DNA of 9,109 nt from an uncultured Rhodanobacter sp. (GCA_903827735.1 CAIKJM010000397.1:1-9109); one strand, 5' to 3'; counted from the stretch's first letter, positions 1 through 6,748 are shown. A program made the numbers and translations. Notes: generated by a model not told the origin, from the sequence alone.

Positions 1-463
1 GATCTATGCGATCGAGAAGTGGCTTTTCCACGCGGTGATCGCCAAGCAGCTTGAGCAAGCTTTGGCCGACTTCACGCACGTATCGATCCTCCAGGCGAAA
101 CTTGGCGCGCGAGAAGGCAGCCTCCATGCGCTCGTCGCCATAGGGCTTGAGCACGTAGTCGATGGCGGCCGATTCGAAAGCGCGTACTGCATGCTGATCG
201 AAGGCGGTGACAAAGACCGTGATCGGCATGCGCTCGATACCGATCGTCTCGATCACGCCCAGGCCATCGAGCCCGGGCATTTGGACATCCAGAAACACCA
301 CCTCCGGCTTGTCCCGCAGAATCGCTTCGACAGCGTCGAGCCCATTAGCAGCTTCCATGATTTCGCCGACGTCCGCATCGCCGTCCAACAGCTCGCGCAG
401 CCGCTCGCGTGCCGGCGGCTCGTCGTCGACGACAAGAATGCGATAGGTCTGTCGATCATTCAT
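1..463 (-). CDS. LytTR-type response regulator, receiver domain (3' end cut by window edge)
   Basis: Cytoplasmic response regulator that would accept a phosphoryl group from the adjacent kinase. Reading the minus strand from the ATG at 463 gives an uninterrupted 154-codon frame starting MNDRQTYRILVVDDEPPARE. Receiver landmarks are all present: acidic pair D13/D14, phospho-acceptor D59 in VFLDVQMPG, switch threonine T86 in VFVTAFD, and K106 in YVLKPYGDERM. The wording TAFDQHAVRAFE...DYVLKP is typical of LytR/AlgR-family receivers, so a C-terminal LytTR DNA-binding domain is expected beyond base 1; that domain is not seen here. The start codon overlaps the end of the kinase gene by 8 bp, which indicates translational coupling. 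Receiver identity is certain; output domain type is inferred from family and from the kinase class. Confidence 0.93.
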   Translation of the reverse strand, partial: MNDRQTYRILVVDDEPPARERLRELLDGDADVGEIMEAANGLDAVEAILRDKPEVVFLDVQMPGLDGLGVIETIGIERMPITVFVTAFDQHAVRAFESAAIDYVLKPYGDERMEAAFSRAKFRLEDRYVREVGQSLLKLLGDHRVEKPLLDRID

Positions 464-1547
464 CGCCAAGCGCCTCAGTCGTGTTCGCGGGTATCAAAAC
501 GCGCACGCGCGTGCCGCCACCGTCGCGTGAGCCGATATACAAACCCGCATCCCGCCCAGGATGAAGCATGGCGATGCGCTCCCGAGTAACGCCAAGTCCC
601 AAACCCGCGTAATCGTCCGTCCAGTTATCACCTAACCCCACGCCATCGTCCTCGACGGTAAGGCACAACATCGCGCCCTCGATCGACGCGCGCACCCAGA
701 CGGTGCCGCCACCCGGTCGCGGCGCCAATCCATGCCGTACTGCGTTCTCGACCAGCGGCTGCAGGATCAGGCTCGGCACGAAAATAGGTTGTGCGGACGC
801 GGGAACGTCGACGACGACCTGCAAGGTATCCCCGAAGCGCGTCTTCTGGATGGCAAGGTAGTGCCCGAGGAATTCCAGCTCCTCAGCAAGGCGTACCTGC
901 TGCTGACGCCCAGACTCCAGCGACAGCCGCAGCAGATCGCCGAGCTGCTCGATCATGCCGCGCGCCAGCTTTGGCTGGCTTCCGACAAGCGACGAAATGG
1001 TATTGAGCGCGTTGAAAAGGAAGTGCGGATCGAGCTGCATGCGCAGCACATTCAGACGCGCTTCGGAGAAATTGCGCTCCAGCCGCTCCAGCCTCAGCTG
1101 CGACGCCAGATAGTGCTGGCTGTATTGCACCGCTTGCCAACCGCCGACCACGAGCAGGTAGACCAGGAGATCCCACAGCACGCCTCCTTTCATTGCCTCG
1201 CGTAAGGGGCCGAGGCCCATCGCCTCCGGCCACGCCATCACGCCGATGGCCACGTGAAGCAGCGCCGCGAGATAGCTGTAAACCAGGGTGGTCGGAAGGC
1301 CGATCGCGACATGCGCCGCAAGCCGCATCCTCACGTTGTTCACGGCGATGGGCAGGCGTCGATCCACGGCCACGATCAGCGGCACCAGCAAGCCCCAGGC
1401 CCACCAGTCCGCTAGCGAGCCGCGCAGAACAAACCACCATGCCGCGTTCGACGCAAGGCGCGGCACCGCGAAAACGACACCGACCGCCGTCCAGGCGAGT
1501 AGCGAGATAAGCGCCACACGCAGCCTGCTGAGGGAGCTTTTTTCCAT
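456..1547 (-). CDS. Membrane sensor histidine kinase, His_kinase (LytS/YehU-like) class
   Basis: Sensor kinase of 363 aa, partner of the overlapping response regulator. From the ATG at 1547 (MEKSSLSRLRVALISLLAW) there are four predicted membrane segments at about residues 10-28, 37-61, 74-103 and 122-142, a short linker, then the His_kinase domain with phospho-acceptor H175 in LDPHFLFNALNTISSL. The ATPase domain follows, with N-box LVENAVRHGL (N268), G1 box DDGVGLG (D300/D301) and a G2-like GLGLGVTRERI near 315-325. No periplasmic or PAS sensing domain exists, so the signal is presumably read by the membrane bundle. An open frame extends upstream to a TTG at 1676, but that extension is charged, lacks family character and would run into the upstream gene, so the ATG is preferred although no strong Shine-Dalgarno precedes it. 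Confidence 0.93.
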   Translation of the reverse strand: MEKSSLSRLRVALISLLAWTAVGVVFAVPRLASNAAWWFVLRGSLADWWAWGLLVPLIVAVDRRLPIAVNNVRMRLAAHVAIGLPTTLVYSYLAALLHVAIGVMAWPEAMGLGPLREAMKGGVLWDLLVYLLVVGGWQAVQYSQHYLASQLRLERLERNFSEARLNVLRMQLDPHFLFNALNTISSLVGSQPKLARGMIEQLGDLLRLSLESGRQQQVRLAEELEFLGHYLAIQKTRFGDTLQVVVDVPASAQPIFVPSLILQPLVENAVRHGLAPRPGGGTVWVRASIEGAMLCLTVEDDGVGLGDNWTDDYAGLGLGVTRERIAMLHPGRDAGLYIGSRDGGGTRVRVLIPANTTEALGDE

Positions 1548-1672
1548 GCGCAGAGTATGGTTGCTAATCACGCGCCGCGTCGTCCTCGCTTGGCCAAGCG
1601 ATTGCTCGTTCCATTCGGCAAGCGCGCATCGATCGAATGGCCAACACCCGCCTGTGCGAATGCACGCGCGGT

Positions 1673-2191
1673 TCAAGCTGCCGAAGGATTCGAGGAATAG
1701 GTGATCGCCACGATGCGCCAGCCATCATCCGTCTTGACCAGTTGCCAGGTCTCGTCGCCGCGATTCTGTACCTTGCCGTCGATCACGAAGTCGAAGTGAA
1801 AATAGACCGATGCCACCGCGCCGTCGCTCGTGATGCGCACGTCCGTGTGGCGAGGGTCGAGATTTGCTGGCGTTTTCGATACGAAACTGGCGAAGTCCCG
1901 ATAGCTGCCGACGTGAACCTTCGGCGTCGAGGGGTTCTTGGCGCGGGCGGCGGCGAACGCCTTGTCCGAAAGGACGGTGACCCAGGTGCTGCCGGGATCG
2001 AGAAAGAGTTTGGATACGCTGCCGCCATCGTGCGCGGCGACCGCACGGTGAAACGCGTCCATCACATGCTGAATGTCCGCCGCATCCTGCGGCGTCGTTC
2101 CGCTGACGCTGCTTGATCGGTCTGTCGCTACAGCATTGCCACAGAAGAGTAGAAGGATGGCGACATAGAAAATAAACTTTTTCACAAACAC
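1673..2191 (-). CDS. Exported NTF2/SnoaL-like (DUF4440-type) small protein
   Basis: Predicted exported protein of 172 aa. Residues 1-22 form a signal peptide (FVKK, a hydrophobic run through LLLFCGNAVA, and an AVA|T signal peptidase I site); the cysteine is preceded by F, so it is not a good lipobox. The mature part has the alpha+beta cone order of the NTF2-like/SnoaL superfamily: an N-terminal helix (DIQHVMDAFHRAVAAHDGG), a segment near LFLDPGSTWVTVLSD, and C-terminal strands ending in GDETWQLVKTDDGWRIVAIT, a hallmark wording of DUF4440/SnoaL-like proteins. Such proteins can be ligand-binding or enzymatic; no catalytic residue set can be assigned here. The start is a GTG at 2191, but a second GTG two codons in (2185) is equally possible. 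It lies 125 bp upstream of the kinase on the same strand and may be co-transcribed with it. Confidence 0.82.
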   Translation of the reverse strand: MFVKKFIFYVAILLLFCGNAVATDRSSSVSGTTPQDAADIQHVMDAFHRAVAAHDGGSVSKLFLDPGSTWVTVLSDKAFAAARAKNPSTPKVHVGSYRDFASFVSKTPANLDPRHTDVRITSDGAVASVYFHFDFVIDGKVQNRGDETWQLVKTDDGWRIVAITYSSNPSAA

Positions 2192-2488
2192 CCCGTTCGA
2201 TGGACCCGTATGGCAACGCCGCAGAATAGGTCTTTATGAGGCCGGCGAGGATATACCTGTTACGAACCGGCTCAGATACAAGCCAAGGCGGTCGAGGGCC
2301 GATACCAAATGGATGCAGCGAATCGGCCGGCGCGTTGAAAATGCTGATCGCGTTTGTGCTGCCTGAAGAAATCATTGACTGCGCGAATTTCCCGCCTCGC
2401 CACGCGTCCGATCCGCTTCGCATCATGACGCAACACGCGCAACGAACACGACGCTAGGGTGCCCGCACTCAACTTGCGGTAAATACCC
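2192..2488 (+). other. Divergent intergenic spacer
   Basis: This 297-bp gap separates the minus-strand NTF2-like gene from the plus-strand exported protein and must hold the promoters of both. I see no convincing sigma-70 -35/-10 pair with correct spacing on either strand, no long inverted repeat that would mark an operator, and no credible small gene; the open frames crossing it look like chance. Neither flanking gene has a strong Shine-Dalgarno. Confidence 0.5.
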
Positions 2489-3649
2489 ATGCAAAAGCGC
2501 TTTATTCGTTCGGTGTGCGCACTAAGCCTTTGCGGCGCCGCCTCGGCGTTCGCCTCGACCATCGCTCCGTTACCCATTCCACTGACGGCCGACTATTGGA
2601 ATACCCACGGCAACGCCACGTTCACCACCAAGGAGGCCTTCCCGCAGGGCATGCTGCAGGTGACCTCCGAGAGCGAGGAAGGCTTTGCTGCGCTGAAAAA
2701 CCAGCACTTCGACAACGGCACCATCGAGTTCGACATCAAGCCCGTGGGCGAGGAAATGCCCGGCATCCGCTTTCGCCAGAAAGACGGCGACAACGCCGAG
2801 ATGCTGTACATCCGGGTCGGCCCAGACTGTCCGGCATCGCAGGACTGCCTGCAGTACGTACCCATCATCAAAGGCCGCGTGCTGTGGGACGTCTATCCAC
2901 AATACCAAGCTTCGGCGCCTTTCCGCGAAAACGAGTGGAATCATCTGCGGCTGGTCATTTCGGGCAAACGCATGAACGTCTACGTGAATGGGCGTGCAGA
3001 ACCTTCGCTACGCGTCGCGCATCTGGAAGGCGAAGCGAGTTCCGGAACCATCGCGCTCGAGGGCACCGCTTACTACGCCAACCTCACGCTTGCCCCTGGC
3101 GTAACCGCTGGTCTCGACCCCACGCCGATGGTGGATCCTGCTGCACATGACCGACGCTATCTCACCCGATGGGAGGGCAGCGATCCCGTATCGATGAGCA
3201 GCACGGACCATCTCGGTTTAACGGACATACCATCGTCCGGTGTGACGTGGTCGCCCGTCGTGCCGGACGACGGTGGTCTGATCAACCTCAGCCGATATCA
3301 CGCCCCGACGCCCAAGCGCTCACCCCCGCAAGTAATCTGGCTGCGCACCACGGTGCAATCGGACCGCGAACGGGTTCGGCACGTGGCCATCGGGTGGCTG
3401 CGCGAGATATGGGTCTTCGCCAACAGCAAACCCGTGTTTTCCGGCAAGAACCTCTACAACGTCAAAGGCGGTCGCAAGCCGCCCGACGGTCGCCTGTCAC
3501 TGCAGAACGACGGCTTCGATCTTCCCCTGCACAAAGGTACGAATGACATTGTCGTGGCCATCGACGGCAATACGCCCGATATGAGCGGCCGTTACGGCTG
3601 GGGCTTCATCATGAGAATGGATCGGGCGGCAGGTCTAAAAGAAAAATAG
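2489..3649 (+). CDS. Exported two-domain beta-sandwich protein, LamG/DUF1080-like N-terminal part
   Basis: Protein of 386 aa with no recognised enzyme identity. Residues 1-22 are a signal peptide (MQKRFIRSVC, hydrophobic core, ASAFA|ST site), so it is exported, probably to the periplasm. Residues about 35-203 look like a concanavalin-A-like jelly roll of the laminin-G/3-keto-disaccharide hydrolase (DUF1080) kind: FDNGTIEFDIKP, a central strand set, ENEWNHLRLVISGKRMNVYV and SGTIALEG in the usual order. C114 and C120 could form a local disulfide. A linker (204-280) leads to a second beta-rich part (281-377: VIWLRTTVQ, HVAIGWLREIWVFANSKPVF, FDLPLHKGTNDIVVAIDG) that resembles the galactose-binding-like sandwich found as an accessory domain in glycosidases and esterases. 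Carbohydrate binding is therefore plausible, but I see no catalytic signature. The ATG has only a weak upstream purine signal. It is transcribed alone. Confidence 0.85.
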   Translation: MQKRFIRSVCALSLCGAASAFASTIAPLPIPLTADYWNTHGNATFTTKEAFPQGMLQVTSESEEGFAALKNQHFDNGTIEFDIKPVGEEMPGIRFRQKDGDNAEMLYIRVGPDCPASQDCLQYVPIIKGRVLWDVYPQYQASAPFRENEWNHLRLVISGKRMNVYVNGRAEPSLRVAHLEGEASSGTIALEGTAYYANLTLAPGVTAGLDPTPMVDPAAHDRRYLTRWEGSDPVSMSSTDHLGLTDIPSSGVTWSPVVPDDGGLINLSRYHAPTPKRSPPQVIWLRTTVQSDRERVRHVAIGWLREIWVFANSKPVFSGKNLYNVKGGRKPPDGRLSLQNDGFDLPLHKGTNDIVVAIDGNTPDMSGRYGWGFIMRMDRAAGLKEK

Positions 3650-4045
3650 CGTCAGGAGTTCGCCAACCGAACTTTGCAAGTCGCCAGTCGTTCCCGTCAT
3701 CAAACAACCGATTCCATCGCCTTGTTCCGGGTGGCTTCCGCCAGCCCACGTCAGAGGGAAACCTTCGTACCACTCGCTCGATTTAAACGTATAGCGCTGC
3801 GTTGAACCGCGTTCGCCGCGCTCTCTATTTCGGTGCAAATCGCGGTTGGCGGACAGAACGGCCAGGATTCTGCCGAGGGTGCCACCGCGGCGGCCCAATA
3901 CAAGGCATGGAACGCGTCGAAAGACCCGAAGGCTATCGTGGCGGGCGAATAGGCGCGACAAGAGCGCTTTGAAAATGCACCAGAACGACCAGCTGGCATC
4001 GCGTGTATTTGCTAACTACCAGCAGACATTTCCACGCCGCAGGAT
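3650..4045. other. Convergent intergenic region with no intact gene
   Basis: About 400 bp between the 3' ends of the exported protein gene (plus) and the glycosyltransferase gene (minus). It contains a small 6-bp hairpin just after the plus-strand gene (3657-3662 with 3668-3673, loop CCAAC), without a T-run, so it is at best a weak terminator. The only coding-like signal is a short plus-strand frame at 3806-3952, listed separately. Minus-strand frames through the region (about 80-108 codons) look like antisense translations, with Cys/Arg/Ser-rich composition, and are not called. Confidence 0.5.
3806..3952 (+). pseudogene. Possible 3' remnant of a decayed gene
   Basis: An open plus-strand stretch of 48 sense codons after a TGA at 3803-3805, ending with TAG at 3950-3952. 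The second half reads like genuine protein (AVGGQNGQDSAEG, then QYKAWNASKDPKAIVAGE), with third codon positions mostly G or C like the neighbouring genes. There is no ATG start or Shine-Dalgarno; a GTG at 3833 is the only in-frame start candidate. In-frame sequence upstream of the TGA has lost coding character. I do not recognise the family. The minus-strand frame sharing the same wobble positions is an alternative explanation for the codon bias, so the call is tentative. Confidence 0.3.
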
Positions 4046-5497
4046 TCAGGGCTGATCCACCGAATTCAGCCCCACCCGATGCTGCTTGCCCCATTCGCTT
4101 CGCTTCAGCAAAAAGTACACCCAGCCGAGCGTGGCGCCGCCGTGGCGCATCAGCTGGAACGAGAACGGCTCGATCACAGAAGCCAGTAGCGCCATGCCGA
4201 AACTCGACGTAGTGCTGTCGCCGCTCCAGCGACGGTACAGATGCACCGACCACGCCTGAAACGCCAGGTCGATGGCGATCTTGACCAGGATGATGATCAG
4301 CACGGGCAGCACGATGGTGAAACGCCCACCGAACAAAAACGCGAGCAGCAGGCCGAAGGCGGCGAGGCCGTAGAGCGGCTGCACGGTATCGAAGGCCTTG
4401 ACCGGCAGCATCAGCGTGCCGAGCGTGCCGTAGCGACGGTTGCCGATCATGCTGCGGTACCAGTACTGCGTCTGCAGAAAGCCGGCGAACCAGCGCCGCC
4501 GCTGGCGCAGAAAACTCGGCAGCGTGCTGGGCGCATCGGTGCGCGCTTTCGCCGTGCCGATCACGCGCACGTCCCAACCCAGGCCGCGATCGAAAGAGTA
4601 GCGGCGCAGGCGGTGGATCAGTTCGTAATCTTCAACCAGACAATCCGGATCGAAGCCGCCGACGGTCAACACCGCTTCGCGCCTGAAGCACGCAAAGGCG
4701 CCGGAAATCAGCAGCAGGCTGTGCGCGCGCATCCAGGCGTAGCGCGAAACGAAATTGCGGATGTATTCGTAAGTCTGAAACCACTGGAAGAAGCGCCCGC
4801 TGAGTGTGCGACTGCACACCGGTGACAGCAGGCCCGCGGCAACTACCAGCTGCGGCAACGCGGCGAAGGCGTTGGCCATCGCCGCACACGCTTCCGGTTC
4901 GAGCAGGGTGTCGGCATCCACCGTCATCACTGTTTCGGTGGTCATCAGCAGCATCGCCGCGTTCAGCGCGCGCGCCTTGCCACCGTGCGGCACGCGCAGC
5001 CAGCGTATCGCGGGATAGAGCACACTCGGTTCGCTGAGCTTGCCTTCACCGGGATCGACCAAACCGAAACGGGTCGCGAGCAACTGCGCGGTGCCGTCGG
5101 TCGAACCGTCGTCGGCGATCACGATCTGTGTCGGCACACGGGTCTGGGCGAGCAGCGCTTTGAGCGTGATGGGCAAGACCGCCGCTTCGTTATGCGCGGC
5201 GACGATGACGCCGAGCGTAGGCGCCGGTCGGCTGATCGGCGCAGCCGGCAGCGGCCTCATCAGAGACAGCGATTTCCACGCCACGAACAGCAGCAGCGCC
5301 GTGTCGTAAATCACGTAGGCGATGCCGGTGGACCACGCGCCGACGCCGTGCAGAAAGAAGGCGCGCGCGAACAGCACCAGCCACAGCACCATCACGCCGC
5401 CGTGGATAAGCACGCTGATCGCCGGCGTGCGCACGGGCGAGATGCGCGGCGAGGCGAGCGCCAGCGCGCGATCAAGAGAACCGAGTGGCGTATCCAT
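4046..5497 (-). CDS. Processive family 2 membrane glycosyltransferase (PgaC/IcaA-like)
   Basis: Inner-membrane glycosyltransferase of 483 aa that would use a nucleotide-sugar donor in the cytoplasm to extend a beta-linked glycan. Two N-terminal membrane segments (about 28-50 and 58-79) precede the GT-A catalytic domain: VIVAAHNEAAVLP, DDGSTDGT (D129/D130), HGGKARALNAAM, the metal-binding DAD (D194/D196), the catalytic-base region LVEDYELIHRL (E289/D290) and acceptor-site QRRRW (332-336). The D, DxD, ED, Q(R/Q)xRW set marks processive synthases such as poly-GlcNAc, hyaluronan and cellulose synthases. C-terminal membrane segments lie at about 375-392, 396-416 and 435-455. No partner gene (deacetylase, porin, PgaD-like subunit) is nearby, so product and sugar are unknown. 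A TTG directly precedes the ATG at 5497; the ATG is preferred. The upstream gene on the same strand is a cytochrome b561, 103 bp away. Confidence 0.92.
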   Translation of the reverse strand: MDTPLGSLDRALALASPRISPVRTPAISVLIHGGVMVLWLVLFARAFFLHGVGAWSTGIAYVIYDTALLLFVAWKSLSLMRPLPAAPISRPAPTLGVIVAAHNEAAVLPITLKALLAQTRVPTQIVIADDGSTDGTAQLLATRFGLVDPGEGKLSEPSVLYPAIRWLRVPHGGKARALNAAMLLMTTETVMTVDADTLLEPEACAAMANAFAALPQLVVAAGLLSPVCSRTLSGRFFQWFQTYEYIRNFVSRYAWMRAHSLLLISGAFACFRREAVLTVGGFDPDCLVEDYELIHRLRRYSFDRGLGWDVRVIGTAKARTDAPSTLPSFLRQRRRWFAGFLQTQYWYRSMIGNRRYGTLGTLMLPVKAFDTVQPLYGLAAFGLLLAFLFGGRFTIVLPVLIIILVKIAIDLAFQAWSVHLYRRWSGDSTTSSFGMALLASVIEPFSFQLMRHGGATLGWVYFLLKRSEWGKQHRVGLNSVDQP

Positions 5498-5516
5498 CAA
5501 ACTTCGTCCGTTTCAA

Positions 5517-5600
5517 TGTCGGCAACCCGGGTGAGTCGGTCTTGCCGACGTCGGATACCGCGAGGGTATTGGTGTGGGTGAGTCGACCGGGCAACCGACA
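5517..5600. repeat. Structured spacer with nested inverted and direct repeats
   Basis: The short spacer between the cytochrome and glycosyltransferase genes is dense in symmetry. GTCGGCAA at 5518-5525 pairs perfectly with TTGCCGAC at 5542-5549. TGTCGG-3nt-CCCGG at 5517-5530 is mirrored by CCGGG-3nt-CCGACA at 5587-5600. The decamer GGGTGAGTCG occurs twice (5529-5538 and 5576-5585). These give two mutually exclusive folds. There is no T-run on the minus strand after either stem, so it is not a standard intrinsic terminator; a processing or attenuation structure or a repeat-element remnant is possible. Confidence 0.55.
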
Positions 5601-6287
5601 TTACGGCAGCATGCGCCCAAGTACCGGATGGCGGTCGATCCACTGGTGCTTGAGCGCGCCGAGAATATGCAGCGCCAGCACCACGTAAAGCGCGTAACCG
5701 CACCAGGTATGCAGCGTGCCAAGTTGCGTGTGTAGCCGATCCTTCAGTGCCGGGTCGAGATGCATCAGAAAACCCATGCGCGGCCATGGCACCAGCCCGA
5801 ACAGATGCATTGGATGCGTGGCGGCCGCATCCCACGCCGAATCGTGCGCCCAACCCGACAGCGGCAGCGCAAAGATCAGCACGTACAGCGCTACGTGCGC
5901 GGCATGCGCTGAAGCCTTCTCCCAGCCAGGGAAAACATTCGGCAGCGGCGGAGGCCGGTGCGTCAGACGCCACAGCACCCTCAGAATCGCCAGTCCCAGC
6001 ACGGTAATGCCGATGGACTTGTGTGTATCGATGACAAAGCGCACGTCGGCATCTGGCAGCACCGAGGTCGGCAAAAGCGAGGCCGCCAGCCCCAGCGCGA
6101 TATTGGCGAGGATCAGCAATGCGATCGCCCAGTGCAAAAGCATCGCCACGCGGGTGTATTTCAGCGCGTCTTCGGGGATCGTGGCGATCGGCGTGGTCGA
6201 TCCAGGCCGGGTATGCGGCACCGCTCGAAGGATGGCGCCTTTCGTGGGAGGGGAAGTTTTCACGACGATCTGCTGTGAGGGAGGCAA
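5601..6287 (-). CDS. Cytochrome b561 family di-haem membrane protein
   Basis: Four-helix inner-membrane cytochrome of up to 228 aa, expected to bind two b haems and pass electrons between the quinone pool and a periplasmic or membrane partner. Membrane helices lie at about 46-70, 88-108, 126-146 and 190-212. Candidate haem-ligand histidines sit where the family has them: H52 in MLLHWAIALL, H89 in IDTHKSIGI, and H193/H207 in the last helix (LHTWCGYALYVVLALHIL); a WAHDS loop follows helix 3. The C-terminus HQWIDRHPVLGRMLP is typical. The TTG at 6287 gives about 40 residues before the first helix, longer than usual, has no Shine-Dalgarno, and lies only 12 nt from a strong hairpin; in-frame GTG codons at 6263 and 6221 are alternative starts. 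The function is clear; the N-terminus is not. Confidence 0.9.
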   Translation of the reverse strand: MPPSQQIVVKTSPPTKGAILRAVPHTRPGSTTPIATIPEDALKYTRVAMLLHWAIALLILANIALGLAASLLPTSVLPDADVRFVIDTHKSIGITVLGLAILRVLWRLTHRPPPLPNVFPGWEKASAHAAHVALYVLIFALPLSGWAHDSAWDAAATHPMHLFGLVPWPRMGFLMHLDPALKDRLHTQLGTLHTWCGYALYVVLALHILGALKHQWIDRHPVLGRMLP

Positions 6288-6299
6288 GGGATAGACGTT

Positions 6300-6335
6300 T
6301 GAAGACAGCGCACCGCAAAGGGTGCGCTGTCTTCA
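6300..6335. terminator. Perfect 15-bp hairpin, terminator-like
   Basis: Arms 6300-6314 and 6321-6335 are perfect inverted copies (TGAAGACAGCGCACC and its complement) around the six-base loop GCAAAG. The stem is GC-rich in its upper part with an AGAC/GTCT foot, like many terminators, but no T-run follows on either strand. It lies between the aldo/keto reductase and cytochrome b561 genes, both minus strand, so it could end read-through from upstream or sit in the cytochrome leader. The hairpin is certain; its role is inferred. Confidence 0.6.
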
Positions 6336-6406
6336 CGAGGCTAGCTTATCCAGACCGGCGATAAACCGCTGCCTATACAGGACAAGCAGCGTATGAAAGC
6401 GGGGTG

Positions 6407-6418
6407 GCGTCATGACGC
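6407..6418. repeat. 12-bp perfect palindrome GCGTCATGACGC
   Basis: Self-complementary dodecamer in the spacer upstream of the cytochrome gene. It is flanked by GGGGTG on the left and ACCACC on the right, which extend the symmetry by three pairs if one G is bulged. It could be a dimeric regulator site or a minor hairpin; no family can be assigned. Confidence 0.4.
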
Positions 6419-6463
6419 ACCACCCACCCGAAAACCCTATTCGAGTAGCCCGAACGCACGCCT

Positions 6464-6670
6464 TTGTAGGTTGGGATGAGCGCAGCGAACCCCAACGCTA
6501 ACCCACGCCCGTGTTGGGGTACGGGCCGATGATTCGGGCCGCCCTTCAGGCCACTCGCTGCGCGAATGTTCGTTACGGCGTCCCGCCTCCAAAGTCGCTT
6601 CGCTCACCCCAACCGACGAGCTTGCTTTAGCGATGCACCATCGGATCAACGTCACCGACGCTCGTCGGTT
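6464..6670. repeat. Dispersed intergenic repeat element with inverted arms
   Basis: The left arm at 6469-6489 (GGTTGGGATGAGCGCAGCGAA) matches the complement of 6594-6614 at 18 of 21 positions. Inside, ACCCCAAC at 6489-6496 pairs with GTTGGGGT at 6513-6520. At the right end, AACCGACGAGC (6611-6621) pairs perfectly with GCTCGTCGGTT (6660-6670), and a competing short stem forms around 6649-6673. The motif GTAGGTTGGGATGAGCGCAGC is, from general knowledge, a common spacer repeat in many proteobacteria including Xanthomonadales. A 72-codon frame on the minus strand (6437-6655) lies over the element and is best read as a chance product of the repeat, Arg/Ser/Glu-rich and lacking a domain. Element ends are approximate. 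Confidence 0.65.
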
Positions 6671-6748
6671 GACGTGCGCCGCGCGCGCTCAAGGTCGGTA
6701 CGAGATTTATGACAGTTTGATTTCCGTCTGCCGCTTCAACCACAGCGG

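Noticed and set aside
1611..1640. Inverted repeat CCATTCG/CGAATGG between the NTF2-like and kinase genes as a terminator
   Set aside because: Only seven base pairs with a 16-nt loop and no T-run; too weak to claim a transcript end.
1548..1676. N-terminal extension of the histidine kinase to a TTG at 1676
   Set aside because: The extra 43 residues have no membrane or domain character and would overlap the upstream gene's stop; the ATG at 1547 directly precedes the first membrane helix.
3751..3999. An 82-codon minus-strand frame in the convergent spacer
   Set aside because: It shares wobble positions with the plus-strand remnant and its Ser/Ala/Cys-rich reading looks like the antisense of that stretch; no start signal.
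5497..6336. A 279-codon minus-strand frame covering the cytochrome gene, whose TGA overlaps the glycosyltransferase ATG as TGATG
   Set aside because: Across 5601-6287 it is an out-of-frame reading of the clearly real cytochrome b561; its composition (Arg/Ala/His-rich) is that of a shadow frame, so the TGATG overlap is taken as coincidence.
6437..6655. A 72-codon minus-strand frame that could be called a hypothetical protein
   Set aside because: It lies almost wholly within the repeat element, has Arg/Ser/Glu-rich composition without domain character, and no credible ribosome binding site.
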